Both the position numbers and the translations under genes were made by a program. The notes under the pieces are model-generated. The model had not been told where the DNA came from, ran no database searches, and saw only the letters and a program-made list of their open reading frames with translations. A DNA stretch of 64,000 nt from Burkholderiales bacterium (GTDB taxonomy: Bacteria > Pseudomonadota > Gammaproteobacteria > Burkholderiales > Burkholderiaceae_C). Shown one piece after another: positions 18,102 through 27,184 of the stretch (position 1 is its first letter; every line of letters starts with the position of its first letter). The stretch is from the NCBI GenBank assembly GCA_016223165.1, contig JACRPO010000007.1, positions 186,001 through 250,000 on the forward strand, written 5' to 3'.

Positions 18102-20002
18102 GCCACCAATACCTTGGACCCCTGGGAATCTGTCTGTTTCTCATCGGCCACCAGGTGATAGCAGGGCGCCTTCTCCATGGTGTATTCGCCGGTCTTCGGA
18201 TCGCGGCGCGAAACCGTCAGCACGTGCCAGTTCGCATCGTCCACCTTCATGGCGTCGCCACGGTAGTAGTAACCCGGCCAACGGGTCTCCTTGCGGAACA
18301 ACGTGTGCTGCGTCACGCACTCGGCGGCGCGGTGGCGGTGCTTCAGCTCCCACGCGCGCAGCAATTCGTGGATGTCCTTGGCGGCCAGGCTCTCGAGGTC
18401 TTCCTCCATGATCTTGAGCTTCTTGAGCCCGATGTTCAGGAGCTTCTCGTTGGTCATGTAGTTGACCGTCACCCCCCCGCAGTACTCGTCCATCAGCTTC
18501 TGCAGGCGGTCCAGGCCCTGCTTCGGGTTGATGTAGTGCGGGTTGACGTCGCCCGCGACGATCTCGTTGCGGTAGACCTTGTAGTGCTCCATCGGCTTGT
18601 AGATCTCCTCCTTGCGGCGGTTGATCTGCTCCTGGGAAACGACGATGCCTTCGCCCTTGCCGTCATCGATGTACTTGCAGGCCGCCTTCGCGGCGAGACG
18701 GCCTTCGGTGAACGACCCCGACGAGAAGGCGTGCGGCGTGCCGCCGACCGCGTCGCCGGCGCCGAAGAGCCCTTCGATCGTCGTCATGCGGTTGTAGCCC
18801 CAGAAGTACTCCGGCGGGGAAAGGTCCTCGGGGCCGGAGCACCAGGCACCCGAGCCGGTCGCGTGCGAGCCCATGACGTAGGGCTCGGAGGTGGTCAGTT
18901 CGGGGTTCTCGTTCTTGGGGTCCACATCGGTGGCGGCCCACAGCACGGCCTGGCCGATGGTCATGCCGAGGAAGTTCTCCCAACCGACCTCTTCCAGATG
19001 AGGATCCTGGAATGCGCGCATGGTCACCATGTGAATGGGGCCGCGGCCGGCATTGACCTCGTTGATGATGCAATGGTTGCGAAGACAGGTCGGGATCGGC
19101 CTGTGCGTCAGGTGCGAGGCTTCCGGATCCAGATACTCCTTGCCGACCATTTGCTGCAGGGCAGGGAACCACTTGGATTCGTACTCCTCGCCCAGGCAGT
19201 TCTGCGTATAGGTCTTCAGGTGCAGGAAGTAGGCGCCGACCGGGCCATAGCCGTCCTTGAAACGCGCCAGGACGATGCGGTTTTCCATCTGCGTCATCTT
19301 GGCGCCCGCATCGATCATCAAGCCGTACGCGGATGCCGACGACCACGGCGCATACCAGGTGCGGCCCGAGCCTTCGCCCACCGAGCGTGGCTTGAAGATG
19401 TTGGAGGCGCCGCCCGCGCCGCAGATCACGGTCTTGGACTTGAAGACGTGGTAGTTGCCCGTGCGCACGTTGAAGCCGACGGCGCCGGCGACACGGTTCT
19501 CCTTGCTGTCGTCCATCAGCAGGTGAGTGACGCAGATGCGGTTGAAGATCTTGTCCGCCGACTTCTTCGCGGCCTCGGCCACGATGGGCTTGTAGGACTC
19601 GCCGTGGATCATGATCTGCCATCGACCTTCACGCAGATAGCGCCCGGTCTTCGGGTCCTTCATGATCGGCAGGCCCCATTCCTCGAACTGGTGCACCGTG
19701 GAGTCCACGTGCCGCGCCATGTCGAACAGCAGGTCTTCGCGCACCATGCCCATCAGGTCGATGCGGGCGTAGCGCACGTGGTCCTCGGGCTGGTTCTCGC
19801 CCCAACGCGTGCCCATGTAGCAGTTGATCGCGTACAGGCCCTGGGCGACCGCACCTGAACGATCGATGTTCGCCTTCTCGGCGATCACGATCTTCTTGTC
19901 CTGGCCCCAGAACCGCGCCTCCCAGGCAGCACCGGTGCCACCCAGGCCGGCACCGACGACGAGAATGTCGATGCCGTCTTCGATGATGGTTTCGTAGGCC
20001 AT
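18098..20002 (-). CDS. aprA: Adenylylsulfate reductase alpha subunit
   Basis: A 634-residue FAD subunit of dissimilatory APS reductase. The dinucleotide motif DILVVGAGLGGTGAAWEARFWG is at the N-terminus, and AEKANIDRSGAVAQGL with the later MKDPKTGRYLREGRWQIM and HATGSGAWCSGPEDLSPPEYFWGYNRMT blocks are typical AprA. In sulfur oxidisers it works in reverse, joining sulfite and AMP into APS, which Sat converts to sulfate and ATP. Start overlaps the aprB stop (TAATG type). Order sat - phosphoesterase - aprM - aprB - aprA supports the oxidative direction. Confidence 0.96.
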   Translation of the reverse strand: MAYETIIEDGIDILVVGAGLGGTGAAWEARFWGQDKKIVIAEKANIDRSGAVAQGLYAINCYMGTRWGENQPEDHVRYARIDLMGMVREDLLFDMARHVDSTVHQFEEWGLPIMKDPKTGRYLREGRWQIMIHGESYKPIVAEAAKKSADKIFNRICVTHLLMDDSKENRVAGAVGFNVRTGNYHVFKSKTVICGAGGASNIFKPRSVGEGSGRTWYAPWSSASAYGLMIDAGAKMTQMENRIVLARFKDGYGPVGAYFLHLKTYTQNCLGEEYESKWFPALQQMVGKEYLDPEASHLTHRPIPTCLRNHCIINEVNAGRGPIHMVTMRAFQDPHLEEVGWENFLGMTIGQAVLWAATDVDPKNENPELTTSEPYVMGSHATGSGAWCSGPEDLSPPEYFWGYNRMTTIEGLFGAGDAVGGTPHAFSSGSFTEGRLAAKAACKYIDDGKGEGIVVSQEQINRRKEEIYKPMEHYKVYRNEIVAGDVNPHYINPKQGLDRLQKLMDEYCGGVTVNYMTNEKLLNIGLKKLKIMEEDLESLAAKDIHELLRAWELKHRHRAAECVTQHTLFRKETRWPGYYYRGDAMKVDDANWHVLTVSRRDPKTGEYTMEKAPCYHLVADEKQTDSQGSKVLVA

Positions 20003-20481
20003 TAGTAGGTCACCCCTTGCTTCAGCTGGAGGCCCGCGGTCTTGAGCGAGCGCAGACCGCCGTCATCCAGGCGGATGTACTTGGGTTCGTTGTAGAGCAG
20101 CTCGCCGTCGCGCTGCGCTTTGCTCGGCGCCGGAACCTCCGCGAGCTTGGGGATCGCCTGGCCCCAGGGCTTGGTGGTGATGGGCGAGAGGAAGTTCTTC
20201 TCCGTGCCGTTTCGGAACTTGATCCGCCAGGCGATCGTGCCCTTCTGCTCGTCACGGTGGACGCGCACGCTGTGGCCCAGCGGCGCGAAGTCGGCGTAGC
20301 CGCGCACGTCGATCGCATGCTGGGGGCACGCCTTCACGCAGGAGTAGCACTCCCAGCACATGTTCGGCTCGATGTTGTAGGCGCGCCGGGTGGTCTTGTC
20401 GATGTGCATGATGTCCGAGGGACAGATGTCGACGCAGTGTCCGCATCCGTCGCATCTCGTCATGTAGACGAAGGTGGGCAT
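20002..20481 (-). CDS. aprB: Adenylylsulfate reductase beta subunit
   Basis: A 159-residue ferredoxin-like subunit carrying two 4Fe-4S clusters, ligated by CDGCGHCVDICP and CWECYSCVKACP. The C-terminal half (WRIKFRNGTEKNFLSPITT) wraps around AprA in known structures. It transfers electrons between the FAD of AprA and the membrane partner. It directly precedes aprA with the stop and start codons overlapping. Start ATG gives MPTFVYMTRCDGCGHC, the standard AprB beginning. Confidence 0.96.
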   Translation of the reverse strand: MPTFVYMTRCDGCGHCVDICPSDIMHIDKTTRRAYNIEPNMCWECYSCVKACPQHAIDVRGYADFAPLGHSVRVHRDEQKGTIAWRIKFRNGTEKNFLSPITTKPWGQAIPKLAEVPAPSKAQRDGELLYNEPKYIRLDDGGLRSLKTAGLQLKQGVTY

Positions 20482-20525
20482 GGCTGGCTCCTTGTGTAAT
20501 CCGCGGGGTCGCTAAGGCCCGTGTT

Positions 20526-21347
20526 CTAGTAGTGGCGCGGTGCTTCGCGCTTGATGCCGAGCCCCATGTCCATCGGGGCGTCCTTCAGCAGTTCCATCGA
20601 ATGCCTTGCACGCTGGGCGGGGTCGTCCCGCGTCTGCGTCGGCAGGTTCAGGTTGGTGCCGTTGGCCTCGGCAACGCGCTTCTCGAAGGCCGCCGCGGGC
20701 TTGAAGAACATGTGCGCGAACTTGGACCAGTACACGCCGCCGAACAGCACCGTGGTGGCGAAGATGTACAGCCCGAACAGGATGCCGGAGGCTGCGCTGC
20801 CCCGGGCCTGCGACCAGGCCCAGACAAGGCCGAGCGTCACGCTGGCCAGCAGCGAGAGGATGAAGAGATCCGCGCGCATCAAGCGCAACGGCGTGTTGCC
20901 CTCGGCCGCCACGTCGACGCGGATGAAGAACCAGAACCAGTAGCCGCCGGCCAGCAGCATCAGCCCGCCGAGCCACCAGAGCTGGGGCCACGGTGCCGCC
21001 GCCGCGCTGGTCGGGTAGGCGAACACCAGCACCGCGGTGCTGATGACGTACAGGACGAAGCCGTACATCGTGAGCAGGTGGGCGAGGCGCCGCCGCTGGT
21101 TGCAGAACTCGCCCGAGGCGAGCACGTCCACGACGGCGGTCTTGACGGCGATCGAGGCCACGTCCACCGGTGCGCCCTGGCCCCGTGTCTTGCGCCAGTT
21201 GGCGAAGAAGTACTTCGCGCTGCCCTTGTGGGCCATGTCGAACAACGTGCCCAGCACCACCGCCAGCGCCATCAGGGTCACGAACACCTGCATCGCGTTG
21301 GCCGGCAGCACACCGGCCACCGCCGCAAAGGGGTTGGTCGCGAACAT
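20526..21347 (-). CDS. aprM: Membrane protein AprM, probable electron acceptor for APS reductase
   Basis: A 273-residue integral membrane protein upstream of aprBA. About six hydrophobic helices are visible (MQVFVTLMALAVVLGTLFDM; LLTMYGFVLYVISTAVLVFAY; LWWLGGLMLLAGGYWFWFFI; LFILSLLASVTLGLVWAW; ILFGLYIFATTVLFGGVYW), with conserved His (HLLTMYG, FAHMFFKP) that may ligate heme b. In many sulfur oxidisers AprM replaces QmoABC as the link to the quinone pool. Start chosen at ATG 21347 (MFATNPFAAVAG); the frame upstream is not homologous. Confidence 0.8.
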   Translation of the reverse strand: MFATNPFAAVAGVLPANAMQVFVTLMALAVVLGTLFDMAHKGSAKYFFANWRKTRGQGAPVDVASIAVKTAVVDVLASGEFCNQRRRLAHLLTMYGFVLYVISTAVLVFAYPTSAAAAPWPQLWWLGGLMLLAGGYWFWFFIRVDVAAEGNTPLRLMRADLFILSLLASVTLGLVWAWSQARGSAASGILFGLYIFATTVLFGGVYWSKFAHMFFKPAAAFEKRVAEANGTNLNLPTQTRDDPAQRARHSMELLKDAPMDMGLGIKREAPRHY

Positions 21348-21436
21348 CGTGCGAGTCTCCTGTCGATCTTCTCGGCAGCCCGGTCTGCTGGAGCGGTTGC
21401 GCGGCGGGCCCCGAGCCATGCAACCTGGTGATCCTT

Positions 21437-21973
21437 CTACGTCGCCGCGGCCATGTTCTTGCGCTCGCTCAACTCGTGCACCTCGAAGCGCATCGCAGCC
21501 AGGTCACCCAGCACCCAGGTCTGCGGCGCAGCCAGCCCGGCCACCGTGCCCGGATTGACCAGCCAGCTCGAACCGCCCTTGACGCTGTCGACCCGCCGCA
21601 CCTCGGCCCGGTGCGAGTGGCCGCAGCACACCAGCTCCCAGTCGCCGGTGCACGCCATCGCGTAGCCGTAGTCGTCGTAGTGAACGACGAACACCCGTCG
21701 GCCGCCGAGCTCGATGCGCGCATCCGCGCCGTGGTACTGCAACTGCCCGCTGCTGGCGCGCGACAGCCGGTGCAGCGCCTGCGCGTCGCCGAGGTTGTTG
21801 CCGTGAATCAGGTGCACCGGCAGCCCGGCCGCCAGCGCAGGCTTGAGCGACTGCGCGCCGATCAGGTCGCCGCAGTGGATCACCGCCTCGGCGCCGCACT
21901 CCTTGGCCGCCTGCACCGCCCGCGCCAGCGCATCGGCGCGGTCGTGGCTGTCGGAAACGATGCAGAGCTTCAT
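21437..21973 (-). CDS. Metallophosphoesterase, YfcE/MJ0936 type
   Basis: A 178-residue calcineurin-like phosphodiesterase. Metal-binding motifs follow the family order: DSHDRADAL, CGDLIGAQ, IHGNNLGD (GNxD/H variant), then VVHYDDYGY and CCGHSHRAEV, with NPGTVAG near the end. Substrate of relatives is often a small phosphodiester or cyclic nucleotide. It starts 4 bp after the sat stop, so the two genes are coupled, an unusual placement between sat and aprM. A role in clearing APS, AMP or a nucleotide by-product is conceivable but not shown. Confidence 0.85.
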   Translation of the reverse strand: MKLCIVSDSHDRADALARAVQAAKECGAEAVIHCGDLIGAQSLKPALAAGLPVHLIHGNNLGDAQALHRLSRASSGQLQYHGADARIELGGRRVFVVHYDDYGYAMACTGDWELVCCGHSHRAEVRRVDSVKGGSSWLVNPGTVAGLAAPQTWVLGDLAAMRFEVHELSERKNMAAAT

Positions 21974-21977
21974 GGGC

Positions 21978-23183
21978 TCACCGCGTCGCCGCGCCGTCGC
22001 TCGCCAGGCTGGGCTCGAGCCCGGCGTAATAGGCGCGCAGCACGTCAAGCACCTCCGGGCGGCTGAACTCCTGGGGCACCGGCCGTCCCTCGGACAGCCA
22101 CTTGCGCAGCTGCGTGCCGCTGACCTGCAGCCGATCGTCGTCGCCGTGCGGGCAGGTGCGGCCCGAGGCCATGCCGCCGCAGCGATAACACCAGAATGCG
22201 ACATCGATGCGCAGCGGCTGCGTCTCGAGCGCGCCTTCGGGGATCTCGTCGAAGATGCGGTGCGCCTCGAACGGACCGTAGTAGCTGCCGACGCCGGCAT
22301 GGTCGCGCCCGACGATCAGGTGCGAGCAGCCGTAGTTCTGGCGGAACAACGCGTGCAGCAGCGCCTCGCGCGGCCCGGCGTAGCGCATGTCCAGCGGGTA
22401 GCCCGCCTGCACGATCGTCGAGGGCACGAAGTACTGCCTGGCCAGCGCCGCGATCGCACGCGTACGCACCTCGGCGGGGATGTCGCCGGGCTTCAACGCG
22501 CCCAGCAGCGAGTGCACCAGCACGCCGTCGCAGACCTCGATCGCCACCTTGGCGAGGTACTCGTGCGAGCGGTGCATCGGGTTGCGCGTCTGGAACGCGG
22601 CCACGCGCGACCAGCCGCGCGACTCGAACAGCTTGCGCGTCTGCGCCGGTGTCATGTAGAGGTCGCCGTAGGCCTGCGGGAAGCCGCCCTGCGACAGTAC
22701 CTTGATCGGCCCGGCCAGGTTCACCGGCGGCTGCTGCATCACCATCTTGACGCCCGGGTGCGCCAGGTCGACGGTGCGGAAGACGCGCACGCACTCGTGC
22801 GCCTTGTCGATGCGATAGCGCTCGGCCACCTGCATCGTTGCCAGCAGGTGGCCATCGTCGGGGTCGGCGAGCGCGATCTCGCCGCCCGGCGGGATGCGCT
22901 CGGCGATGTCATCGTCGACCGACAGGGTGATCGGGATCGGCCAGAACAGCCCGTCGGCGAGCTTCATGTGGTCGCACGCGCCGCGCCAGTCGGCCTCGCC
23001 CATGAAGCCATCGAGCGGGGTGAACCCGCCGATGCCCAGCATCAGGATGTCGCCGCGCTCGCGCGAGCTGACTCGCACCCTCGGCAGGCCGGCGGCGCGA
23101 CGCTGCTCCTCCTCGAGTGCCGCGCCTTCGAGTTGCAGCGGCCTGAGCGTGTCGCTGCCGTGGGGGCGAACGAGCGGCTTCAT
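21978..23183 (-). CDS. sat: Dissimilatory ATP sulfurylase
   Basis: A 401-residue homo-oligomeric ATP sulfurylase. The nucleotide-binding block is [13 protein letters not shown] and the second conserved segment [17 protein letters not shown]; the Zn-type Cys/His group CYRCGG...CPH appears before ISGTQLR-like [13 protein letters not shown]. In sulfite oxidation it makes ATP and sulfate from APS and pyrophosphate. The ATG at 23183 (MKPLVRPHG) was chosen; another lies nine bases upstream. First gene of the sat-apr string, divergent from a LysR regulator. Confidence 0.95.
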   Translation of the reverse strand: MKPLVRPHGSDTLRPLQLEGAALEEEQRRAAGLPRVRVSSRERGDILMLGIGGFTPLDGFMGEADWRGACDHMKLADGLFWPIPITLSVDDDIAERIPPGGEIALADPDDGHLLATMQVAERYRIDKAHECVRVFRTVDLAHPGVKMVMQQPPVNLAGPIKVLSQGGFPQAYGDLYMTPAQTRKLFESRGWSRVAAFQTRNPMHRSHEYLAKVAIEVCDGVLVHSLLGALKPGDIPAEVRTRAIAALARQYFVPSTIVQAGYPLDMRYAGPREALLHALFRQNYGCSHLIVGRDHAGVGSYYGPFEAHRIFDEIPEGALETQPLRIDVAFWCYRCGGMASGRTCPHGDDDRLQVSGTQLRKWLSEGRPVPQEFSRPEVLDVLRAYYAGLEPSLASDGAATR

Positions 23184-23394
23184 CGCCGGCATCCGGGCCG
23201 GGTTGCCGCACGGGATGATCTGTGCAGGCTCGTGCGCGCCGCGGTGGGATCGGTCGGTATCGCTTCGGTCATCGGCTTTCCCAGGTGGCGTCGCGCTCCC
23301 GCGGGTGCACTCCCTGCATGGGGATGGCCCCGACAACGGCAGGGGAATCGTAGGCACGCGGCATCAAAAGAAAAAACGGACAATACAAGTCACC

Positions 23395-24393
23395 ATGACC
23401 GGGAAATCCGATCAATCAGGAAGCGGCGCCCTGCCTCAGCGGCTGCGCATGAACCTGCGTCAGCTCGAGGTCTTCGTCGCCACCGCGAGGGCGGGGTCGA
23501 CGCGCTCGGCGGCCGAGCGCGTCGCGCGCTCGCAGTCGGCCGCCAGTGCGGCGATCGCCGACCTCGAGGCCACGTTGGGTGCGCTGCTGTTCGACCGCGT
23601 GCGACGGCGCCTGCTGCTCAACGAGAACGGGCGCGCGCTGCTGCCCAAGGCCGCATCGCTGCTGGATCACGCGGCCGAGCTGGAGCACCTGTTCACTGGT
23701 GCGCACGCGGCGCCGCTGCGCGTGGCGGCGAGCCTGACGATCGGCGAGGTGCTGCTGCCCGACCTGGTGGCGCTCTGGAAGCAGTCGCACCCGCTGAGCC
23801 CGGTGCACATCTCGGTGGCCAACTCCACCGGCGTCATCGCCGCGGTGGCGGCGTTCCATGTCGACGTCGGCTTCATCGAAGGTCCGCTGACACACCCGGA
23901 CCTGTCGGTGCGGCCCTGGCTCAGCGACGAGCTGGTCGTCGTCGCGGCGCCGGGGCACCCCCTGGCGCGTGCGCGCCGCGCCGGCGCCGAGCGGTTGCGC
24001 GCGCTGCGCTGGGCCGTGCGCGAGCCCGGCTCGGGCACGCGCGAGGCGAGCGACCGCTGGCTCCTCGAGCACCTGGGCTCGTTCGAGATCGGCTTCGAGC
24101 TCGGCAGCACCGAGACGCTCAAGCGCCTGGTGGGCACGGGTGCGGCGGTGGGTTGCCTGTCGCGCCATGCCGTGGCGTCTGACCTGGCGGCAGGAACGCT
24201 GGTCGAGTTGCGCACCGGCCTGCCACCGCTCAGGCGCAGGCTGGCGATCGTCGTGCACAAGGACAAGCAGCTCGGGCGCGGCGCCGCCGATTTCTTGCAG
24301 CACTGCACTGCGGCCATGCAGGAGGGGCGCGAGGGGCGCGAGGGGCGCCAACCGACCATTCGGGCCCCGGGATTACCCGCGTCGTGCGCGTAG
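23395..24393 (+). CDS. LysR-type regulator divergent from sat
   Basis: A LysR regulator of 332 residues (or 314 if translation starts at ATG 23449, MNLRQLEVFVATARAGSTRS). The winged helix is followed by an effector domain beginning PLRVAASLTIGEVLLPDLVALW. It resembles CysL/YeiE-like LysR proteins that respond to sulfur or sulfite signals, though this is weak evidence. Divergent orientation across a 211-bp gap from sat suggests it controls the sat-apr genes. The C-terminus ends in a short Glu-Gly-Arg repeat encoded by three 9-bp units (GAGGGGCGC). Confidence 0.8.
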   Translation: MTGKSDQSGSGALPQRLRMNLRQLEVFVATARAGSTRSAAERVARSQSAASAAIADLEATLGALLFDRVRRRLLLNENGRALLPKAASLLDHAAELEHLFTGAHAAPLRVAASLTIGEVLLPDLVALWKQSHPLSPVHISVANSTGVIAAVAAFHVDVGFIEGPLTHPDLSVRPWLSDELVVVAAPGHPLARARRAGAERLRALRWAVREPGSGTREASDRWLLEHLGSFEIGFELGSTETLKRLVGTGAAVGCLSRHAVASDLAAGTLVELRTGLPPLRRRLAIVVHKDKQLGRGAADFLQHCTAAMQEGREGREGRQPTIRAPGLPASCA

Positions 24394-24461
24394 CCTGCCT
24401 CCCGCTCATCGCCATACCGCGGGCGAGGCCGTAAGCTTCCGATCGCCACAGGTTGCCCACG

Positions 24462-25685
24462 ATGCCGGTCTTGCGTCCATCCTCCGCCCCCCCGGCTGCC
24501 GCGGCGCATGCGGTCACGAGCGACATCCTCGCAGAGCTGACGGCCGGGTTGGCCGCCGGCGACGACCTGCGCGAGATGCTGGTGCGCTTCCTGAGCCCTG
24601 TGACGCATATCGCGGGCGCCAGCGGCGGGGCCGTGCGCATCCTCGATCCGCACGACAAGCGCATGCACCTGGTGGGCGAGATCGGCCTGCCGCAGCCGGT
24701 GCTCGAGGCCGAGCGCGCCGTGGAGGAAGGCTGCGGTGCCTGCGGCGAGGCGCTGGCCGGCAAGCAGCCGCTGTGGGCCGAGGACCTGAGCGCCTGCGCC
24801 CGCCGCAGCGAGGGTCGCTACTTCGGCAGCGGCTGCCGGCGCCTGCTGGCCGTGCCCCTGCAGCACCGGGGCCGCGTGCTGGGCCTGTTCAACCTCTTCT
24901 TCGAGAGCGGCCGCGAGCCGGGCGCCGATGTGATGGCGCTGTTGAAGACCATCGGCGAGTTGCTCGGGCTGGCCCTGGACAACGCACGGCTGGAACGCGA
25001 CAACCTGCGCGCCACCGTGGCCAGCGAGCGCCAGGCGATGGCCGCCGAGGTGCACGACTCGCTCGGCCAGTCGCTCGCCTTCGTGAAGATGCGGCTGCCC
25101 CTGCTTCAAGACGCGATCACGCAATGCGACCGCGCCAGCGCCGAGCGCTACTTCGAGGACGTGCGCGCCGCCGTCGGGCAGGCGCACGCCAGCCTGCGCA
25201 GCATGCTGACGCATCTGCGCACGCCGATCGATCCGCTCGGGCTCGCACACGCGCTCGAAGCCGGCGCCGAGGCCTTCCGGCGCAGCGCCGGCATGCCACT
25301 GGCATTCGTGAACGAGCTGCCCTCGCTCAGGCTGCCGCCGGAACAGGAGGCGCAGGTCTTCCACATCGTCCAGGAGGCGCTGACCAACATCGCGCGCCAT
25401 GCAAGGGCCGATCACGCATGGGTGCATGTCGCACCCGGCGAGCAACCAGGCGGTGTGCGCATCGTCGTGCAGGACGATGGCGCGGGGCTGCTGCCTGTGC
25501 CCGCCGGCGATGCCGGTGCGGCCGGCAGCCACTACGGCATGGCGATCATGCTCGAGCGCGCGCGGCGCCTGGGCGGCACGCTCTCGGTGGGTCCGCGGCG
25601 CGGCGGCGGCACGTGCGTGCGGCTCGATTTCACGGCGCCGGAGGCAAGCTTGCAGCAAGCACCCGCCGGCGCGGAGGCGAGCTGA
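24462..25685 (+). CDS. NarX-type sensor histidine kinase with a cysteine-bearing GAF domain
   Basis: A 407-residue soluble kinase with no membrane helix. Residues about 20-170 are a GAF-like domain containing four Cys at 91, 94, 112 and 125 (EGCGACGEAL, LSACARR, GSGCRRL). A HisKA_3 dimerisation domain follows with AEVHDSLGQSLAF (phospho-His), then an HATPase with EALTNIARHA and DDGAGL. The Cys set could bind an Fe-S cluster or react with sulfane sulfur. Its stop overlaps the response regulator ATG. Start ATG 24462 was chosen over an upstream TTG. It lies between sat and the dsr genes, so sulfur-dependent control is plausible. Confidence 0.88.
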   Translation: MPVLRPSSAPPAAAAHAVTSDILAELTAGLAAGDDLREMLVRFLSPVTHIAGASGGAVRILDPHDKRMHLVGEIGLPQPVLEAERAVEEGCGACGEALAGKQPLWAEDLSACARRSEGRYFGSGCRRLLAVPLQHRGRVLGLFNLFFESGREPGADVMALLKTIGELLGLALDNARLERDNLRATVASERQAMAAEVHDSLGQSLAFVKMRLPLLQDAITQCDRASAERYFEDVRAAVGQAHASLRSMLTHLRTPIDPLGLAHALEAGAEAFRRSAGMPLAFVNELPSLRLPPEQEAQVFHIVQEALTNIARHARADHAWVHVAPGEQPGGVRIVVQDDGAGLLPVPAGDAGAAGSHYGMAIMLERARRLGGTLSVGPRRGGGTCVRLDFTAPEASLQQAPAGAEAS

Positions 25686-26344
25686 TGCCCGCGCCGCGCC
25701 TCGTGCTCGTCGACGACCACGCGCTGTGCCGCAATGGCCTGTCGGACCTGCTGCGCCAGCGCGGCGGCATGGAAGTGCTGGCGGCGCTGGGCGATACCGA
25801 GCGCGTGGCAGCGGTGCTGCGCGAACACCAGCCCGATCTTCTCGTGCTGGACCTGCGCATGCCTCAGACCGACGGCCTGACGCTGCTGCGCCGGCTGCGC
25901 GCCGAGGGCATCGAGACACCGGCCGTGATCCTGACCATGAGCGACTCGGAGACCGATCTGGCCACCGCGCTGCGCGCCGGCGTGCGCGGCTACCTGCTCA
26001 AGGACATGGAGCCCGAGGACGTGGTCACGGCGATCGGCAACGCCGCACGCGGCGAGCTCGTCGTCGCGCCGGCGATGACGCTCAAGCTCGCGCAGCTGCT
26101 GCAGTCCGGCCCGCGCACCGGCAACCGCCAGGACATGATCGCCTCGCTCACCGAGCGCGAGCGGCAGATCCTCGACCATCTGGCGCGCGGCGAGAGCAAC
26201 AAGACGATCGCACGCGCGCTCGACATCAGCCACGACACGGTGAAGCTGCACGTGCGCCACATCCTCGCCAAGCTCAACCTGAGCTCGCGCGTGGAGGCGG
26301 CGGTGTTCGCGGTCGAGTCGCGCGTGGGGCCGGGCTCACGCTGA
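25685..26344 (+). CDS. NarL/FixJ-type response regulator
   Basis: A 219-residue two-domain regulator. The receiver starts [15 protein letters not shown], with the phospho-acceptor Asp in LLVLDLRMP and the conserved Lys in [12 protein letters not shown] LuxR-type HTH is at the C-terminus ([26 protein letters not shown], then [17 protein letters not shown]). Coupled to the sensor kinase by TGATG overlap. It converges with cobA, the ends overlapping by nine bases. NarL proteins bind short inverted repeats, so it is a candidate to recognise the TAGCCC-N4-GGGTAG elements in this window. Confidence 0.93.
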   Translation: MPAPRLVLVDDHALCRNGLSDLLRQRGGMEVLAALGDTERVAAVLREHQPDLLVLDLRMPQTDGLTLLRRLRAEGIETPAVILTMSDSETDLATALRAGVRGYLLKDMEPEDVVTAIGNAARGELVVAPAMTLKLAQLLQSGPRTGNRQDMIASLTERERQILDHLARGESNKTIARALDISHDTVKLHVRHILAKLNLSSRVEAAVFAVESRVGPGSR

Positions 26345-27184
26345 GGCCTCGGACAGGGCCTCGAACCAGGCCAGCTTCTCGCGCAGCCGCACCACCTCGC
26401 CGACGATCGTCAGACTGGGCGAGGCGAGCCCGGCGCGCGCCGCCTCGTCGGCCACGGTGGCCAGCGTCGCCGTGACGACGCGCTGCTGCGGCAGCGTGCC
26501 CTTGGAGATGACCGCGGCCGGCCAGTCGGGCGGCAGGCCGTGCGCCATCAGCTGCGCGGCGATGGTGGCCAGCCCCGCCAGGCCCATGTAGATGACCACC
26601 GTCTGGCGCGGCCGCGCGAGGCCCGCCCAGTCGAGGTCGCTGGTGCCGTCCTTCAAGTGGCCGGTGACGAAGACGCAGCCCTGCGCATGGTCGCGGTGCG
26701 TGAGCGGGATGCCTGCATAGGCCGCGGCCCCATGCGCCGCGGTGATGCCCGGCACCACCTCGAACGACTGGCCGGCTGCGGCCAGCGCCACCAGCTCCTC
26801 GCCGCCGCGGCCGAAGATGAGCGGGTCACCGCCCTTCAGCCGCACGACCCGCGCGCCTTCGCGCGCCAGCCGCACGAGCAGCTGATTGATGTCCTCCTGC
26901 GCCATGCTGTGCAGCGCGCGCTGCTTGCCGGCATGGATGCGCCGTGCCGCCGGGTTGATGAGCGCCATCACGCCGGGACCGACGAGGTTGTCGTAGACCA
27001 CCACCTCGGCCTCGGCGATGAGGCGCGCGGCGCGCAGCGTCAGCAGGTCGGCATCGCCGGGCCCGGCACCGACCAGCGCGACATGGCCGCGCCGCGTTGC
27101 GGCGGCCGGCGCCGCAGCGCCGGCGGCGGACTCAGGCGATCGGGGCGTCGGCGGGGGCGAGGGGGGCGACGGGGAGGTGGCCAT
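26336..27184 (-). CDS. cobA: Uroporphyrinogen-III C-methyltransferase (siroheme pathway)
   Basis: A 282-residue SUMT that methylates uroporphyrinogen III twice with SAM to give precorrin-2 for siroheme. Motifs are [69 protein letters not shown] and VIYMGL. The N-terminal 30 residues are Pro/Ala/Ser-rich and not conserved. The ATG at 27184 lies within the 3' end of dsrN. Being the last gene of the dsr operon, it supports siroheme supply for DsrAB. Confidence 0.93.
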   Translation of the reverse strand: MATSPSPPSPPPTPRSPESAAGAAAPAAATRRGHVALVGAGPGDADLLTLRAARLIAEAEVVVYDNLVGPGVMALINPAARRIHAGKQRALHSMAQEDINQLLVRLAREGARVVRLKGGDPLIFGRGGEELVALAAAGQSFEVVPGITAAHGAAAYAGIPLTHRDHAQGCVFVTGHLKDGTSDLDWAGLARPRQTVVIYMGLAGLATIAAQLMAHGLPPDWPAAVISKGTLPQQRVVTATLATVADEAARAGLASPSLTIVGEVVRLREKLAWFEALSEASA

